Part shown: positions 30,538-43,974 of the stretch, piece after piece | Layout of the letters: the number at the start of each line of letters is the position of its first letter | Position numbering within the stretch: position 1 is the stretch's first letter | Source: Anisakis pegreffii | Lineage: Eukaryota; Nematoda; Chromadorea; Rhabditida; Anisakidae | Direction: 5' to 3' | Length of the DNA: 64,000 nt | Assembly: GCA_035041965.1 (NCBI GenBank) | Contig: JAPYMA010000823.1 | Location: forward strand, 32,126 to 96,125 | Translations under genes and position numbers: made by a program | The notes under the pieces: model-generated | Databases searched by the model: none | Seen by the model: the letters and a program-made list of their open reading frames with translations, nothing else | What the model was told of the DNA's origin: nothing

Positions 30538-30840
30538 CAGTGGTTCTCAATCTCTCCTACCCCTCCCGCATCCCCACAACAATAGTTTATTTCAGAATGA
30601 AACGCGACTGAAAGAATTATTTTTAAAGTATTGCCTATTCATTCACTATTTTATCATAAACTATTCATTCATTACCTTATTATAAACTACTCATTTATTA
30701 CCTTAAACTATATATTCATTACCATGTATCATTTGAAATCTGCCCTTGCCGAGCTCGACGTATATAATATGATACTTACATCGCACTCCCTCTCACCTGT
30801 AATACCTCTTCACACCTCCCGTTTAAAAACCCTGCTCAAC
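30538..30840 (+). mobile_element. hAT-like non-autonomous element, copy 2
   Basis: It begins with CAGTGGTTCTCAATC. Over the first 120 bp it matches the reverse complement of the 50.1-50.4 kb element, sharing CAACAATAGT, a GAATGAAAC-like block and GAAAGAATTATTTTTAAAG. The middle holds irregular TTCATTACCTTATTATAAAC repeats. The right end is unclear, so the end coordinate is approximate. Confidence 0.6.
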
Positions 30841-31521
30841 AACATTAAACAAATTTTCCTTCTCTTGCAAAGGTGATCAACGCATCAAATTGCATTACCA
30901 CTTACAAACCAACGATTACACTCCATCAAAGTAACAACTCCAAATAAAGATATTACAAAGGCAACTGCACCAACGCCACCCACAAACATCAACTACAACC
31001 ACGTTGAATCAATAATAATAAACCAAACATCTTTATTCGTCAATCGAAGATCGTTACTCAAACAAACAAAAAATTGCGAACACCAATCAAAAGTTCAAAA
31101 TTTTATTCTGAAATAGAAGAGCGATGAAAAACAAAAGGAACACGCGTATCTTATAATATCTCGATAGCATTCAGTCAATTAGCATTTGAAAGATCGTTAG
31201 TGGTTGCAATAACGAATGAATGTTGTGAAGTAAGCTAATTAAACCAGACAAATTCTATATATAGACAGCATACACATATTTATAATTATATATATAGAAC
31301 ACAGAGTATGATCAGATGGCTAGTATGTCTATAAATGAATATATAAATCCAGTGATTGATATAAAATATTGATCAATCATAACAAATACAAATGCGCTGC
31401 AGGAAATGAAAATGGAAAAACACTTACGATTAGATGAAAAATTACAGCGAAGACGATTCTTACAACGACCCAAATGAAATCAACTCTATAAAACTAGAAA
31501 TTTCTCTGAAATGATTATTAG

Positions 31522-32213
31522 ACGACTGGTATACTGAACATCATACATCACCAAATTACACATAACAACACCACAGTCAGATCATTGCGCGATACTGAAT
31601 ATTCCTTTTTGTACAATAATAGTTTCACAATTTTTTTTTTGAGAATTACTCCCAACTTCCACTACTTCTTGGATGGGAAGCTCAATTTTATCAGAGTCAA
31701 ACCAACAATAATGAACTCATTTTCCGAAACGTTTCAGAATTATCTCCTACCTAATTTCGTATATTTTCCACACGAATCACTGTTTTCAAAGGAAGCTTCA
31801 CTACACATATACACTGAAGAACATGCCAAAAAGTCGAGTAATAAATATTCTAATCTAACGATAACTAAAAAACATTGGGAATGCTTTATGACACAACTGG
31901 TGATCTACCTGCAGAACGACTACCTCAACGGAAAAATCGCCTTTTCTTTCACTACTCGGCAGCTTTCTGCTGAAAATTTTCACCCTCCCAACATCCCGTT
32001 TCATCAAAGTATACTACAAGATTTCAACAAGTGCTACAGTTACAAAACTGGCTAACACATGCACGCAAAACTTTTAAAGATAAGCTGATTTATAAAAGAA
32101 AAACTATAAACCTCTTAAAAAAGCAAAAAACATCTAAAAAGCTAAACACCTTTGAAATACGTATCGCACTGCCATGGAATAATTTCAGACTTTTAACAAA
32201 AAATCCAACATAA
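31522..32213 (+). CDS. Unassigned long open frame, possibly frameshifted
   Basis: One frame stays open from 31522 to the TAA at 32055, about 177 codons, which is long for this AT-rich sequence. The first ATG in frame is at 31711 (114 residues). The peptide has no signal or membrane segment and includes YLLPNFVYFPHESLF and HWECFMTQLVIYL. A different frame then stays open from about 32031 to 32213 with a lysine-rich end, so a single frameshift near 32030-32050 would join them into one longer protein. Codon use is mixed and looks coding in 31850-32050. I recognise no family. Candidates are an orphan gene, a single-exon gene or a decayed mobile-element protein. Confidence 0.35.
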
Positions 32214-32823
32214 AAACTTTCAACAAATTCTTACGTTAATTCTATAAAGAACACAATTCGGACCAAACGATAGAAGGATTCAACTACAAGTTTCTTATGT
32301 AAAACGCATTAATCGTTCAGTATATAAGTAGATATCAGTTATATGGATCCGCAAAAATAATTCGCGACTCTCACAAAATGAAAACAGTTCGCTGATGCGA
32401 ATATTTACATCTTCACATTCTCGGGAACGTATAAAAGTTCAAAATACGAGGATTACCCAGCACATCAACAACGCATAACATTTGAAGCATCTCCAAACGA
32501 AATATGGAACCGTAACATATAAAGGCTCTTCTTCTAAATAACATTTCCTTCAAGTCGTCCAATAACATCCATCAAAAGCAACTCTCGACTACTAAATGAG
32601 AACTTGAAAACTCAAATTACATAGTCATAAGATCGAAGAATTACTCCTAATAAAGAGAAACAGAACGGCAAAAACATCACTACAAACCACAGACTGATCA
32701 ATGGTTCAGTAAATGAAACAAATTACATTGGCTGATTATATAAAAATTCAAAAAGTGTGAAGATTGCCTTGGAAAACACTTGTTAGAGCCATCTGCTCAA
32801 GTCACCAAATCTCAGTTGACACC
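32214..32823. other. Intergenic DNA 3' of the succinyl-CoA ligase gene
   Basis: About 600 bp of AT-rich sequence between the unassigned frame and the succinyl-CoA ligase stop codon. It would contain the 3' UTR of that gene. No canonical AATAAA was recognised in the first 100 bp past the stop. Confidence 0.5.
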
Positions 32824-35800
32824 TCAAATTGACAATTCAAATTTGACATCAACTGAAGCGGCGCGTGCCAACTCGACAATCGATGATAACTTGACGACCA
32901 ATCGTGCAGCCTCGTCCAAATTATCACAAGCCAATATTCGCATTTCGGATTGTGCGATCAGTGCCTTCGCATCGTCAACTTTTGTTCCTTTAATAAACCT
33001 CAATGACAAAAGAGAAAACAAAATGACTTTCCACCTCAAATAACGAAAATTACAAACTATTGAAGAGTACAATCAAGAAAAATAAACGACAAGTCTACAG
33101 TGATCATAAAAATCCCTCCAAATTACCCAAATAACCTCACTATAACAACTTTTAATCAAGTAGGTTGATGTAACTTCCGAATATAAAATTTTTAACCTGA
33201 ACAACTGCTTAACACAGTATCAAAAACACAGTAGAAAATACCCTAACAGTATCAAAAAAAGAACAAACAACGAAACAGATACATCGAACTGAGCAATAGA
33301 ATAATACATTACCTTGTAGACGAACAACAATAGGAATTCGAAGGTGCAGTTCACGTGCTGCATTAATGATACCTTGCGCGATTACATCACAACGCATGAT
33401 GCCACCGAAGATGTTCACCAAAATGGCATGCACCTGAGCAATAAATTACCAAAAAATGTAATCCATTTTTCAGGCTATTCGATTCAAATTCAATCGAACA
33501 TTTCAAAAAAATTAAGTGCTCAATTACACTGCCATAAAATGAAATGAACAATTTATGAAAAAAACGAAAAAAAACAGAGCAAACAATAGTGGAATAGAAA
33601 TCAACCTTATGTTTGTCGTCGGTGATGATTCTGAAAGCTTCGGTGACTTGTTGCACCGTGGCACCTCCACCCACGTCAAGAAAGTTTGCTGGCTCGCCGC
33701 CGTGTAATTTGATGATATCCATTGTGGCCATTGCCAGACCAGCACCGTTCACTGAACAATACGATGATTAGATCGCCTGGCATCAGAGAACTCAGAACAA
33801 AATCTAACTGATATGGAAAAATATCTCATTTTCTCAATTGATGATATATTCTGTTTTTTCGGCGTTCAAAACGAATCTAATACACCTTAATATTTTCGCC
33901 CTAAAGTTTATTCATTCTTATGGTGACACTCGCTATCTCAACGTTTCAAAAAAAATAAATTATGAATCATCTTATCTTTAACCATGAACAATCATCCTTA
34001 TATTCTCCAGTCAAACAACCGTATTGAGAACAATCGCTTAAAGAATCATGTTACTCAAAGTTGATCATCAATCAGATACATACCAAGACATCCGATGTCG
34101 CCTTCCAATCGAATGTAGTTCAGATTCGCGGCAGCTGCACGCATCTCCAGCTCATCTTCTTGACTTTTGTCTTCCAAACCGAACAGCTCTTGTTGACGGT
34201 ACGCAGCATTCGTGTCAACCAACAGTTTGCAATCCATACAATATACTATGAAAGAAGACAATTAGAGCAGCACTGATATGAGTAATAATTACATCAGATT
34301 ACGATGTGACCATCCACTGAAGTCAACACTTCTCATTTCTCGTATCTTGCAAAATCAATAAATATTTCATTAAAAGTCATTACTGAAGGACACTCGAGTG
34401 CAAACAACGATTCAACTCTCCAAAATGTATAAAACAATCCAAATTGATTCATTCAATCATCATTTCAAAAAATGTGCCCATCAATAAATTTACAAAGTGA
34501 CAATATAGCATCAAACCTCCTAGAACCTAATCAATAGCACTAAGCAAAGAAATTACCATCTCCGCTAACGTCCTCTGCCATTGGATTGATTTCCAAGAGG
34601 GTGGCATCACTTTTCACAAACAGTTCGTACAATTTTCTGAATATGTCAATTGCTTGCGCTTTGCAGTCACCCTGAAACCAACCAAATATATAACCTATAC
34701 AACACTGCAAAGATCTAACGTTGAAATAAGACAACAACAAATTCGATATATCTCACCAATCTGTATGTTTTTTAGAGCAATAAAATTCACGAAAAAAACA
34801 AACTGAATACTTCTAAACCAGGGATCCTCATGGGGGGGGGGGAGTTACTTATTTTTAGGTACTTTGGGGTTATATGTGGGTAATGGAACGGGTCGGGAAA
34901 TTAATTTTGATGTTATGTATGGAAATAGTAAATTATCGTTGCGGGAAGGGGGTAATGACGGACTGCCAGACCACCGAAGGACCACTGTTCTAAACTATCA
35001 TCAGTTTGATTCTGGACCCTGAAAACTGCAAAACGCTCGATTTCTTTGGTCCTTCAATGAAACTCATCACCTGGAATCCGAGTTTATCGGCAACTTCAAT
35101 TGCGTTTTCCTCGGTCAAGCCTTGAGTGATACTGATCGGTAGCGTGACAATTGCGTTAGGGTCAGTGGCGGCAACCTCTTCGATGTTAACACCACCACGC
35201 GATGAAGCAACTATAACTGGACCCTGAAATCAATTCCTTCTGATACTTGAACATTAATGGCACCACTGATAATCACTTCACCGGATCATCAATAAAATTC
35301 CATCAATCTGAATGTTTCAGAAATAAAATTTCCACGACAGAAAATCCCAATTACTTTCAGCCACTCACATCTAGTAATATTTCGGACAATTCTAATTTTC
35401 GCTCGAATTTAATCAATTCGTCGACTAATTGGAAACCGGAACCTTTTGAATTACTTTTCGTCAATAATTTCAATTTCTTGGGCACCGAAACGTGAACAAT
35501 GCATTCCATGTTTATTGCACATTATAAGCAACCACTCACACATTTGGTCTAATGAAACTGCATGCATTATTACCATTCAAGCAAAAATGAACGAAATATG
35601 AAACTCACAGCAAATTTTCGGTCGAGTGTAATCGAGAAGTAATATTCACGTCGGGTGAACAGTCGTTTACAGACCATTACTTTTTCACACAGGTTGCCAC
35701 GAGTCGATGTTTGTTTCGTTATCAGATGCGAACCCAACATCAAACTTGCCTTCTCACGCGCTTCATCTGGCCTATAAAATTGCTCAGATAAATGCGTTGA

Positions 35801-37106
35801 TCCCCATGATTAACTGATTGCTATCCGCGAACTGAACATATAAGAGAAGAGAGAACACGTGTAACCTCATACAACAATCTGACTTCATGTAATCAAGTTT
35901 GGTTTCTTCGCAGCATAAATCGTGAAAAATTCATGACAGAGAACGAATCTCAACTGAGCCAAAAGCATTCTTCAAAATCAGTTTAATAGGAACACTCATA
36001 CTGCCACTGATCCAAATTTGTTTGAGAAAAACTGAAATGATGATCGAGAGAGACTCACGTGAATACAACTTGAACTCCGCCTTGAAGACCTGTATCGAAA
36101 TAGCCTTTGCCTCGGCCACCCGCAAGAATTTGGGCCTTCACCACATAATCCTTGCCACCTTAAACTTCAATTCTCAGCGTACTTTAAAAATCTTCGCGAA
36201 CTGAGTTTTCTTTTCTTTTACTTTCACCTCGTGTACTTCCATTATTACTCTCGTGCCGTGGACAGATAACGAAACTGCGAGTGAGAAAATGCACCCTCTT
36301 CATCTTCTTCAAAAGAGTACCCCTACGGAGAGAAGAGAAAATTCCTTAGGGAACACATTTAAGATAAAATGAGCAACGATAAATAACGAAAAAAACGAAA
36401 CGAAAAATGAGTGATAAATTTATTGATATGTACTTTTCTATCGAAAAATGAAACACAGCACAAACGATCAACAATCAGAGTAGTAACAATTTTTTTGCAT
36501 TACCTCCGCACATCAGCACGTGTTTTCAACTGTGCGTATGTATACAAAAATCACTCAGTGCACACAGCAAAATGACCAACCAGCAAAGAGTGTCGTCAAA
36601 ATGTCTAATCTCTAATCTCTAACCGATCTTTTTAGCTGCCTCAAAAACTTCGTCAGTATCCGACGCTACACCAAACGGCGGTACACGAATTTGTTGCTTC
36701 TCCAGTAAGCTCATTCCGTGATGTTCGTGAAGCATCAAAGTCCGCACAGATGGTGCAGTCATCTAAAACAACAAAAAAAATAAACACCCAACCGAACAAA
36801 CCAGTAAACAGATAAATATCTTTTTTCAAATGATCGATTACTCTGCAAAAACCTTATGTTGAGACCATAGAAATGAACATCAGTAAAAAGGAACCAAAAA
36901 TTAAAACAACGAAACTGCGATTGACTGTTTAACAGTTGAGCAAATTCGACAGAAATTTATTCGTAACTATGTAAATCCTAAAGCACCAAAAATAATGCAG
37001 GAAATCCTTTGAGAAATAAACTTTATAATTGTAGGGCACATTGAACAATGAAAAATACCTTATCGAAAGTTTTAAGAAATGGTTGTCTAAAACGTTGTAA
37101 CATCAT
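32824..37106 (-). CDS. SUCLA2: Succinyl-CoA ligase [ADP-forming] subunit beta, mitochondrial, complete
   Basis: Ten exons, in coding order: 37059-37106, 36624-36762, 36059-36158, 35609-35771, 35071-35223, 34557-34671, 34084-34245, 33606-33751, 33313-33433 and 32824-32987. They give 1311 bp (436 residues) with consistent phases. With the alpha subunit, this protein couples succinyl-CoA hydrolysis to ATP synthesis in the TCA cycle in the mitochondrial matrix. Exon 1 codes a short basic presequence ([14 protein letters not shown]). [11 protein letters not shown] (about residues 70-80) is the ATP-grasp nucleotide loop and LEINP (about 227-231) supplies magnesium ligands. [12 protein letters not shown] and [15 protein letters not shown] are the CoA-ligase signature region. 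IMRCD, the VDDAKALIA stretch and the VDVKFELSI end match the ADP-forming (SUCLA2) paralogue and not the GTP form. Length is close to that of animal SUCLA2. Confidence 0.96.
34817..34996 (-). mobile_element. Short interspersed element family 2, copy 2, in an intron of the SUCLA2-type gene
   Basis: Reverse complement resembles 20125-20300 across most of its length. It lies in the intron between the exons ending at 35071 and starting at 34671. One end has a run of 11 G bases (34832-34842). The other end reads GAACAGTGGTCC on the minus strand, hinting at a hAT-type terminus. It has no open frame. Confidence 0.6.
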
Positions 37107-39160
37107 TTCGTTGGCGAATGTTAGTAATGTCAATAAAATTCAATCACTTCAAACTGAATTCGTTTCTGAAAAAGAAATAATAATGGTAACACGTGTTCAT
37201 ACAATATAAATTTCTTGCCGACGATACGTTTGAGAAATAATTTCATAACATTTGATCCTCATTTCTGCTACGGATCGACCGATATCCTTCAACTCTTGAT
37301 AAGCACTGCCCTCATGAATTCATTCATCACGTGGTGTCGACTAGAACAATGAGAGATAAACTTGAGAGATAAGCAGATGAACCAGGCGAAAAAGTGATAT
37401 CGTCACTAATGATTTACTACTCAAATAGTAAGGAAATATGACATCTTATTGAATTAATCATATCACTACTTAGACGATTCGATGACAGCGTACAAAAGAC
37501 AGGATAAAAAGGTGAAAATCTGGAGTGATTGAGAGATATTAAGGGAACAAATACAGATCTATAGACGGTGTTCCCGATGAGGGAAACTCACCCTGGAGGA
37601 ATCTAACAGTGTTAAGAGAGCATCGAGGCTAACATATCATAACCGACTGATGATTTTTGTTGACATTCCCTCCGTAACTGCTCAATAATTGCCTCTATAA
37701 TGCATTATAAGACACTAATGCTGTTGATGACCGAGATTCAATTGATCACAAGACATTAATTCTATTGATGACACTAAAGAACTCGTGACTGAAACAATTT
37801 CCCATTCTCTTCTAATTTATCGCCAAGATAAGACAGATTTTTCGAAAGCGATGAATTGCAGCCACGTCATATTACAAATCATACAAGAACAGTCACTGTG
37901 AAGGAGAGAAGGGACTTCCAAAAAAAAACGAAACAATTAAAACGATAGTATAACACAAGAGGAAAAAAGCAGGATCTCTGACAGCAATTACTCATTTCCT
38001 ATGCCTCACCACTCTAAAACTTCGCTTTAATCGTTCATTTGCAATCGATTTCTCAAAATTGTTCGTTCAATTGTGAACAAAATGAAATGCAAAATGAAAT
38101 CAGCTAATAGTAAACAACATTTTGAAGTGCAACAAATTGCAAGTGACGAAATCACTCTTCTAATGCCTCATCAGTGCAAAATTCCGATGAGACCAGTCGC
38201 TGTATCGGAATAAACCTTTCGAACAACACTTCAACACTACAATATCGAGCGATCAACAACATGCTGCGCCGATAATCAGCGTGGCAGTAGCAACAACACG
38301 AATAAAATGTGTAGCAGTCGAGTGCGTGGACGAGTTGCTAACCACAATGAGGTTGCAAAGCGGATTGAATGGATGAATAGATGGCTGGGCGTTACCTAAG
38401 TTGTGCTAAACCCATCACACGCAATGACTAGTCAATACCGCCAAAGTGGCATTGAACGAGTAGATATGACGATACCGTTCGCAAATTATCTCATCGTCAG
38501 TTAGACACACTCGGAAATGCCTTCAATTTTGAAACAACGATATGTTCCCATTGAAAAAAGCTCGCGAGCTTCACATCAGCTTGAACATTAACTTCAAGAA
38601 ACTCAGATTAAATATTCTCAAATCAAAAGAAAGTTCTTAAACAAACGTTCAAAAAAGTGCTCCAAACTCGATGCTTCAAGATATCATCTGTACATCTAAT
38701 CCATTCTTACGTCGAACTGACTGGATCGCACGATCTTATCCGTTCGAGATGTTCAATCGAAAGTGTGATTGAACGTGAGATTTTATGACTCTGTGTGTGC
38801 AATACATGATGTAAAGTTAAAGAAATGTCAAGAGACCAGTTATTGATTTTAAAATCTGTTCATTTTAAAATTCATTGGAGCATCATGTTGGAGCATCATC
38901 ATCTGGTGAAGAATTATTTTTAAACGAATCGCTGATAAATTAGTGCAGTTGAAGGGCGAAAAGTATTGGTGATGGAATGGCGAGGACGTGGAATGAATCA
39001 ATAGCTTTATGCATTGTGCAAAGGGAATAAATGTTCGAAGGATGTCAGCGTATTTCTTGCATATCAATTTTGCATTCAATTCAGTTTGTACATCTGTGAG
39101 TGACTCCTTTCATTCGTTGCATCTGTTTAGAGGGCGAAAAAACAGCTATGTACATTCACA

Positions 39161-39193
39161 AATAACGACGTTTTCATTGGAAACGTCGTTATT
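39161..39193. repeat. 13-bp perfect inverted repeat with an outer bulged stem
   Basis: AATAACGACGTTT (39161-39173) pairs exactly with 39181-39193. AAACAGC just left (39140-39146) pairs with GCTGTTT directly right (39194-39200), so a bulged 20-bp hairpin could form. It lies far from recognised genes. Confidence 0.7.
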
Positions 39194-39295
39194 GCTGTTT
39201 GAGAGATGACAAATGTAAATTATTCAATATTTAAGCATTAACGAATCGAAAATTTGCCATTCAGACAAGGCATCCATCTGAACGTGCTCTCAGCT

Positions 39296-39575
39296 AGTGT
39301 GGTGCAGCGATTGGGGAATTTCGGGGTCCGTTCTCGATTTTGCTCTCGTTGATCACCTTTTCGGGGTACCCGACTGGAGAATTTCATCTCCGATTTTATC
39401 CCTTCCCCCCGACATTTTTCCGTCCCTGCATTAGTACAGTACTGATAGTCGGGGAATTTTAGGGACCCCGTCCCTGATAATTTTTAAGCGGACCGCGTTT
39501 TCAAGGTCCCAGAATGCGTAATTTCGTCCCCGATTTTCTCTGTCCCTACGTTTTTCCGTCCCACATCACATTGCT
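39296..39575. mobile_element. GC-rich non-autonomous element family 3, copy 1
   Basis: The element starts with CTAGTGTGGTGCAG. It has repeats of GGGGAATTT, GGGGTCC, TCCCCGATTTT and TTTTTCCGTCCC, and ends at CACATCACATTGCTATCAACTA. Start and end are shared with 46013-46109, and the ends are imperfect inverted repeats (AGTGTGNTGC against its complement). It has no coding frame; base composition is clearly above its surroundings. Confidence 0.55.
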
Positions 39576-40139
39576 ATCAACTATAGGATGCTGATTTTTG
39601 ACGGTAAACCATTGCAATAAATAAAGAAGGGGTAACAGCAGCATAGTAGCAGATTGCACACCTCAGTTGTTCATCGTTCAAACATGCAGCATAAATCCTC
39701 GTTGTACGTCAAGCCGAGGTTAAGATTTCATCCAATCGCCTGCAGATGTTTTGTAATATCGAAGAGGAGCGGAGGTAATTGATTGTGAACACATCTGAGA
39801 GGCATAATGGATAGCAGTCTGCATAAACCAGTTGGTATTTTGCAGAGCAATAGTGCTAGCTGATCAAATCACTTCAGTAATCATCAAATTGAAACATCTT
39901 TTGGTGTTTATTTCCAATAACACTGAATCATTTTATCGAAACACACAGGATTGATATCATACAAGCACAAAGGGAGAAGCAGATGCATGCTCCAAGCAGT
40001 ACATACGAAAGTTCCACTTCATCATACGAATCAATACGGCATTAAAGATGATCATCCAAGCACAAAGGGATAAGATGATCATCCAACAGTTCATATAAAT
40101 ATTCCATTTCATCATGCATATGTTATAACCGTCCTTGTA

Positions 40140-40240
40140 CATGTATCCTATCTTATACGTACAGTTAAGGTACTAAATGATAGCTATCACTAAATGACAT
40201 ATGATGTACTAAATGATACATGTATCCTATCTTATACGTA
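40140..40240 (+). repeat. 22-bp exact direct repeat pair
   Basis: A 22-base segment beginning CATGTATCCTATC occurs identically at 40140-40161 and 40219-40240. Between and around the copies, ACTAAATGATA and CAGTTAAGGTA also recur, so the block arose by local duplications. Confidence 0.85.
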
Positions 40241-40807
40241 AGGGTAAATGATATAAATATCAGTTAAGGTATTTATCATCTTTGTCCATAGATCACTTTG
40301 GTCTTTGTGATGAATCGTATCGTTCGGGCTCGGCCGCGACAACATTAGTGATTCAATTACGGACCAAAGCCATATGACATGGTTTTTTATTTGTTATTTT
40401 TGCATTTCTGGCAGCATTTCAGTGCATTCACTTATTTTATAACTCACTAAATGCAAACATTATCATTAGATGCACTTTTATTCGAGTTTCAATTCGGACT
40501 TTACTATCACAAGGGCTTTTCGCTGTTCAGACGTTACCCATTTTTAACTCTAAGTTTTTGTAGACACGTTGAATAAGATCATTGGAATGAATCTGTGCGA
40601 GCGTTATCTATCAACAACACACGCTATGACCATACAAAATCTGCTGCATCCGATATTTGTACGAAACACGAAATTGATGAACAAGCTGAAGCATGCAGAC
40701 CGTTCCAGAATGATATTATCGATGTCCGCATAATGGTCCATTACTAATCAGCTGTATCAGCTGTCCGCATTTCGACTCAATCCATCTGTGAGAATCTTAT
40801 TTGTCGA

Positions 40808-40853
40808 AGCTATCGAAGCTTCATGATCAATGGATCATGAAGCTTCGATAGCT
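40808..40853. repeat. Perfect 21-bp hairpin with 4-nt loop
   Basis: 40808-40828 is the exact reverse complement of 40833-40853; the loop is AATG. The arm contains AGCTATCGAAGCTTCATGATC as overlapping short palindromes (TCGA, AAGCTT, TCATGA, TGATCA-like). An arm this long with no mismatch is either very young or maintained. No gene is recognised within 1.5 kb. Confidence 0.95.
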
Positions 40854-41040
40854 CACCGAGATCTGGTGTGTTCAACAGCTTATCCGAGCGATCATTGCAC
40901 TCATATTCTCGCGATCAGTCGAAGTGTATTTTTAGGCCTAGTTCCATCTCTCTCACTAGAAATCATGTGGCAGTATGTGAAATTAGCGTTACACATCGAT
41001 CATCGCCAACTCGATGGTCGACATTAGAATTTCATTAAGT

Positions 41041-41190
41041 CGGATGATTCCCAGTGCCTATCATCGTTAGCTGTTTGGAAAGAAGGATGTCGGCTGACAA
41101 AGATTGTGGTATTTTGATGTTGGTGATAACATAGGGGCATGAAGTCGTAGGGAGTTGATGTATTTGTTGATTTAATAAAGATACTGATCA
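41041..41190. repeat. Interspersed repeat, copy 2 (partner at 2219-2370)
   Basis: Matches the 2219-2370 repeat in block order and orientation and also ends in an AATAAA-containing segment. Confidence 0.55.
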
Positions 41191-43974
41191 ATATAAAGAT
41201 CAAATGTGTAGAGTTTGGTGTCACAATGAAATCGTTTACTTGAAGAGCATTCTTTCAGGAATTCAGCAATATCTCCGGAACTGAGCAGCATTATCCGTTA
41301 ATAACACAAATGTTTCTCTGATACAAGCGAATCTGCGGGGAAATTATGAACCTGTTCAGCAAGTCTAAAAGCGTAAAGGTTAATCGGAAACATTGCTCGT
41401 AATATTTTAATAGCAGTGCACTATTGATTAATAAAGATCGAATGCACACTCTATCGATTCAATGAAATCGCTAAGCCATACGACAGGCATCTGTAAATTT
41501 TGCTGCATTCAAAGAACTAAAAATAACCGTTATCCTCCGACAGGATTTTCATCTGTTTTTCTGAATCGTTCAAATCTGCTGCTATTTAGCCAGGAAATTT
41601 GGCCTCTTGAGCTGTCACTCCAGAAGGTGTAGATCATGTTTCCTTGAACAACTGAGCGTGAACACGCATGAGATTCTGGTAATTTGGTGATATTAAAGAT
41701 GAACAGCACACTTCACATCACTTGTGATTCACGTATCTTTCAGTGAAATTCTCTCTTAAGAGATGAAAGTTTATTTGCACCCATATGCTTTAGTCATAAA
41801 TTTGCATTCACAATCAATTCAGTCGAGCTCCGCTCTGCTGCAAATTTGTTTGTTTTTATCGGTATTTGACTACAATTCCTCATGATTGTGACAGATAGAA
41901 ATGTCATGTTATAAAGCAGATGAAGTTGATGTTAATTTTCTGCTTCGACGTTTTGCTCACATCAGGTTTCGCTGCAATATTACATATTCAAAAACAATTC
42001 TGCTCACTGTTAGACTAAGTATCGTCGAAAATCTTGAATCTGCGGCTAAAAAACCGCTGAAAAAAATGTGACGAAAAAAAACGACTGATTCTTCTGAAGA
42101 ACCTGCCCGCAATGCATTTTACATACAACATTGTCATCGTATCAATGGAACACTACAAACAAATGTAGCATTTCAAAGCCATTTCTGAGGCTATTGATGT
42201 TGTTGCTAAAGAGCAAACGAAATGCAGTCTAGTTTCTGTCATGTTTTCTTTCAAGCGCAAAATACTTTCGCTGCACTAATCGGTGCATTATACTGGTGGA
42301 AATCTTACGCTATCAAAGGATGTTTTACTCAGTTATGTTTCATAATATCATTCGAGGGTTATGGATACAAATATCCTCATTCAATAAAGAATGTTGCGTA
42401 GATTTCGTAACAGTCTTTCCGAGCATTACGCTTCGATCACCATTATTATTATGAGTGAATGCATCAGGTCTTATTTGAAGACAGAAGTGCATTCGAGCAA
42501 ATCATAAAATTTCCGTCCCAATAAATTCTTTTTTCATCGAATCGATGCATCCACAAAAATTTCTGCAATACAATACACTGCAATAAGAAGTGAAATATAC
42601 AAGCATTTGCCCATAACTTTTTCCATATATTTAGCAAGCATCCTTCAATCGAAACTCGTTGAAAGTGATGTGAAACTGCACAAATATTTACAAATCAATA
42701 AGCAACGAAACAAACAAGTAAACAAATCACGTTCACAAGTCAAAATCAATGCGTTAAATAAGTATTTCATACGATGCCCGTTGCGTACAACGTTTGATGG
42801 TGAATGAACAAGTGCAAATGCAGATCATAAAGAACAGCACAACCAAAATGACTGCGGTCAGATAAAGAGGATCTGTAGATGCTGAAATAAGAATGACTTA
42901 ATTTATTGGGTAAAAATTTGTTTCAATCATCAAATCACATAAAATCATCCCTATGCAATGCACAAAAATCGATGAATTTTTAGAGTTAGGGAGCTACGAC
43001 GGTTAGAGAGAGAACATCACTGACGGAAATAAATTAAAAATTATGAGTGTATAATGTATAATTGGCAGTTTGAATGGATCTCATTCAGTTCTAGTTGTGC
43101 GTTGGTTCGGTTTGTGACCATTTTCAGTATTTTAAAATCTAAACTAGACATGCTCAGTATGGCATGGAAATGAGTCAACATGAAGGTAGAATTGTTAGCT
43201 AGGCGAATGTGGATCCTGATCGGCTATTTCGGGTTTCTCTGATCACTGTACGCAAATTAGTGATCATAACCATACTAAAAACAATGCACCATTATACTGG
43301 TCGTACTCTTTGCATGTATTATTTTTGGCTGAAATTTCTTCTTGAATGTTTCCAATTTTAAGCAGACTTGAATTGTTGATTGGCCAATACCTGTGATAGT
43401 CATGATTTCCACATCACTCTTATGCGAATACTCAATAACAGATAATTATCGCTATTTTTGGCACTTCTGAGGCGCCTTCAGAGTGCTTATTACGTATTGC
43501 TAACATAAGTAAGAGTGGAATACGGGCGATTTGGCTGTACAGTCAGCCCAACTGGGCGATTTGCTGCCAAAGATTATGAACCACAAGGCTAAACATGATC
43601 TCTTTAATTGCTTGATCCAATTCGGATGTTTACCGAAAATTGAGGGTGAACAGTCGACTCGAACTATCAAAATCATTAGCTGCTCGAACCAGTGGAGGTA
43701 GAAGATGCCCTAAAATCGGTGAAAACATCTGACAAATCAGTGGAAATCCAAAGAAGAGCACAGCTAACCTCGTTGAGTAGCACGAGTAATTGCATGCAAG
43801 GGATGATCAGTAATATTGAACAACTTGTTTAGTGATATAAAGCCATCATCTCTCATCAAATGTTGCATTGTCCGACGAGTATCTTCACAATACCTCTTCA
43901 CGGTACTGTCTTCACAACATTAACGGATAAATTTTTGCGTAGAATCGAAAATGGCAAGTGCTGATAGTGTTTTG

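Larger units (their letters stand above)
27828..31521. other. Gene-poor interval upstream of the aminopeptidase gene
   Basis: Besides the duplicated 69-bp block, the AT microsatellite and a hAT-like element listed separately, no exons are recognised. The promoter of the aminopeptidase gene would lie at its left end. Confidence 0.5.
37107..42753. other. Gene-poor, repeat- and palindrome-rich interval
   Basis: It begins with the upstream region of the SUCLA2-type gene: a CGAATTCAG acceptor lies about 40 bp before its first ATG. No exon chain is recognised in 5.6 kb. Listed separately are two hairpins, a transposon-like element, short direct repeats and the second copy of the 2219 repeat. Confidence 0.5.

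Noticed and set aside
34832..34842. G tract (also 53506-53521) considered as G-quadruplex
   Set aside because: These are single long homopolymers, not four spaced G runs; length polymorphism is the simpler view.
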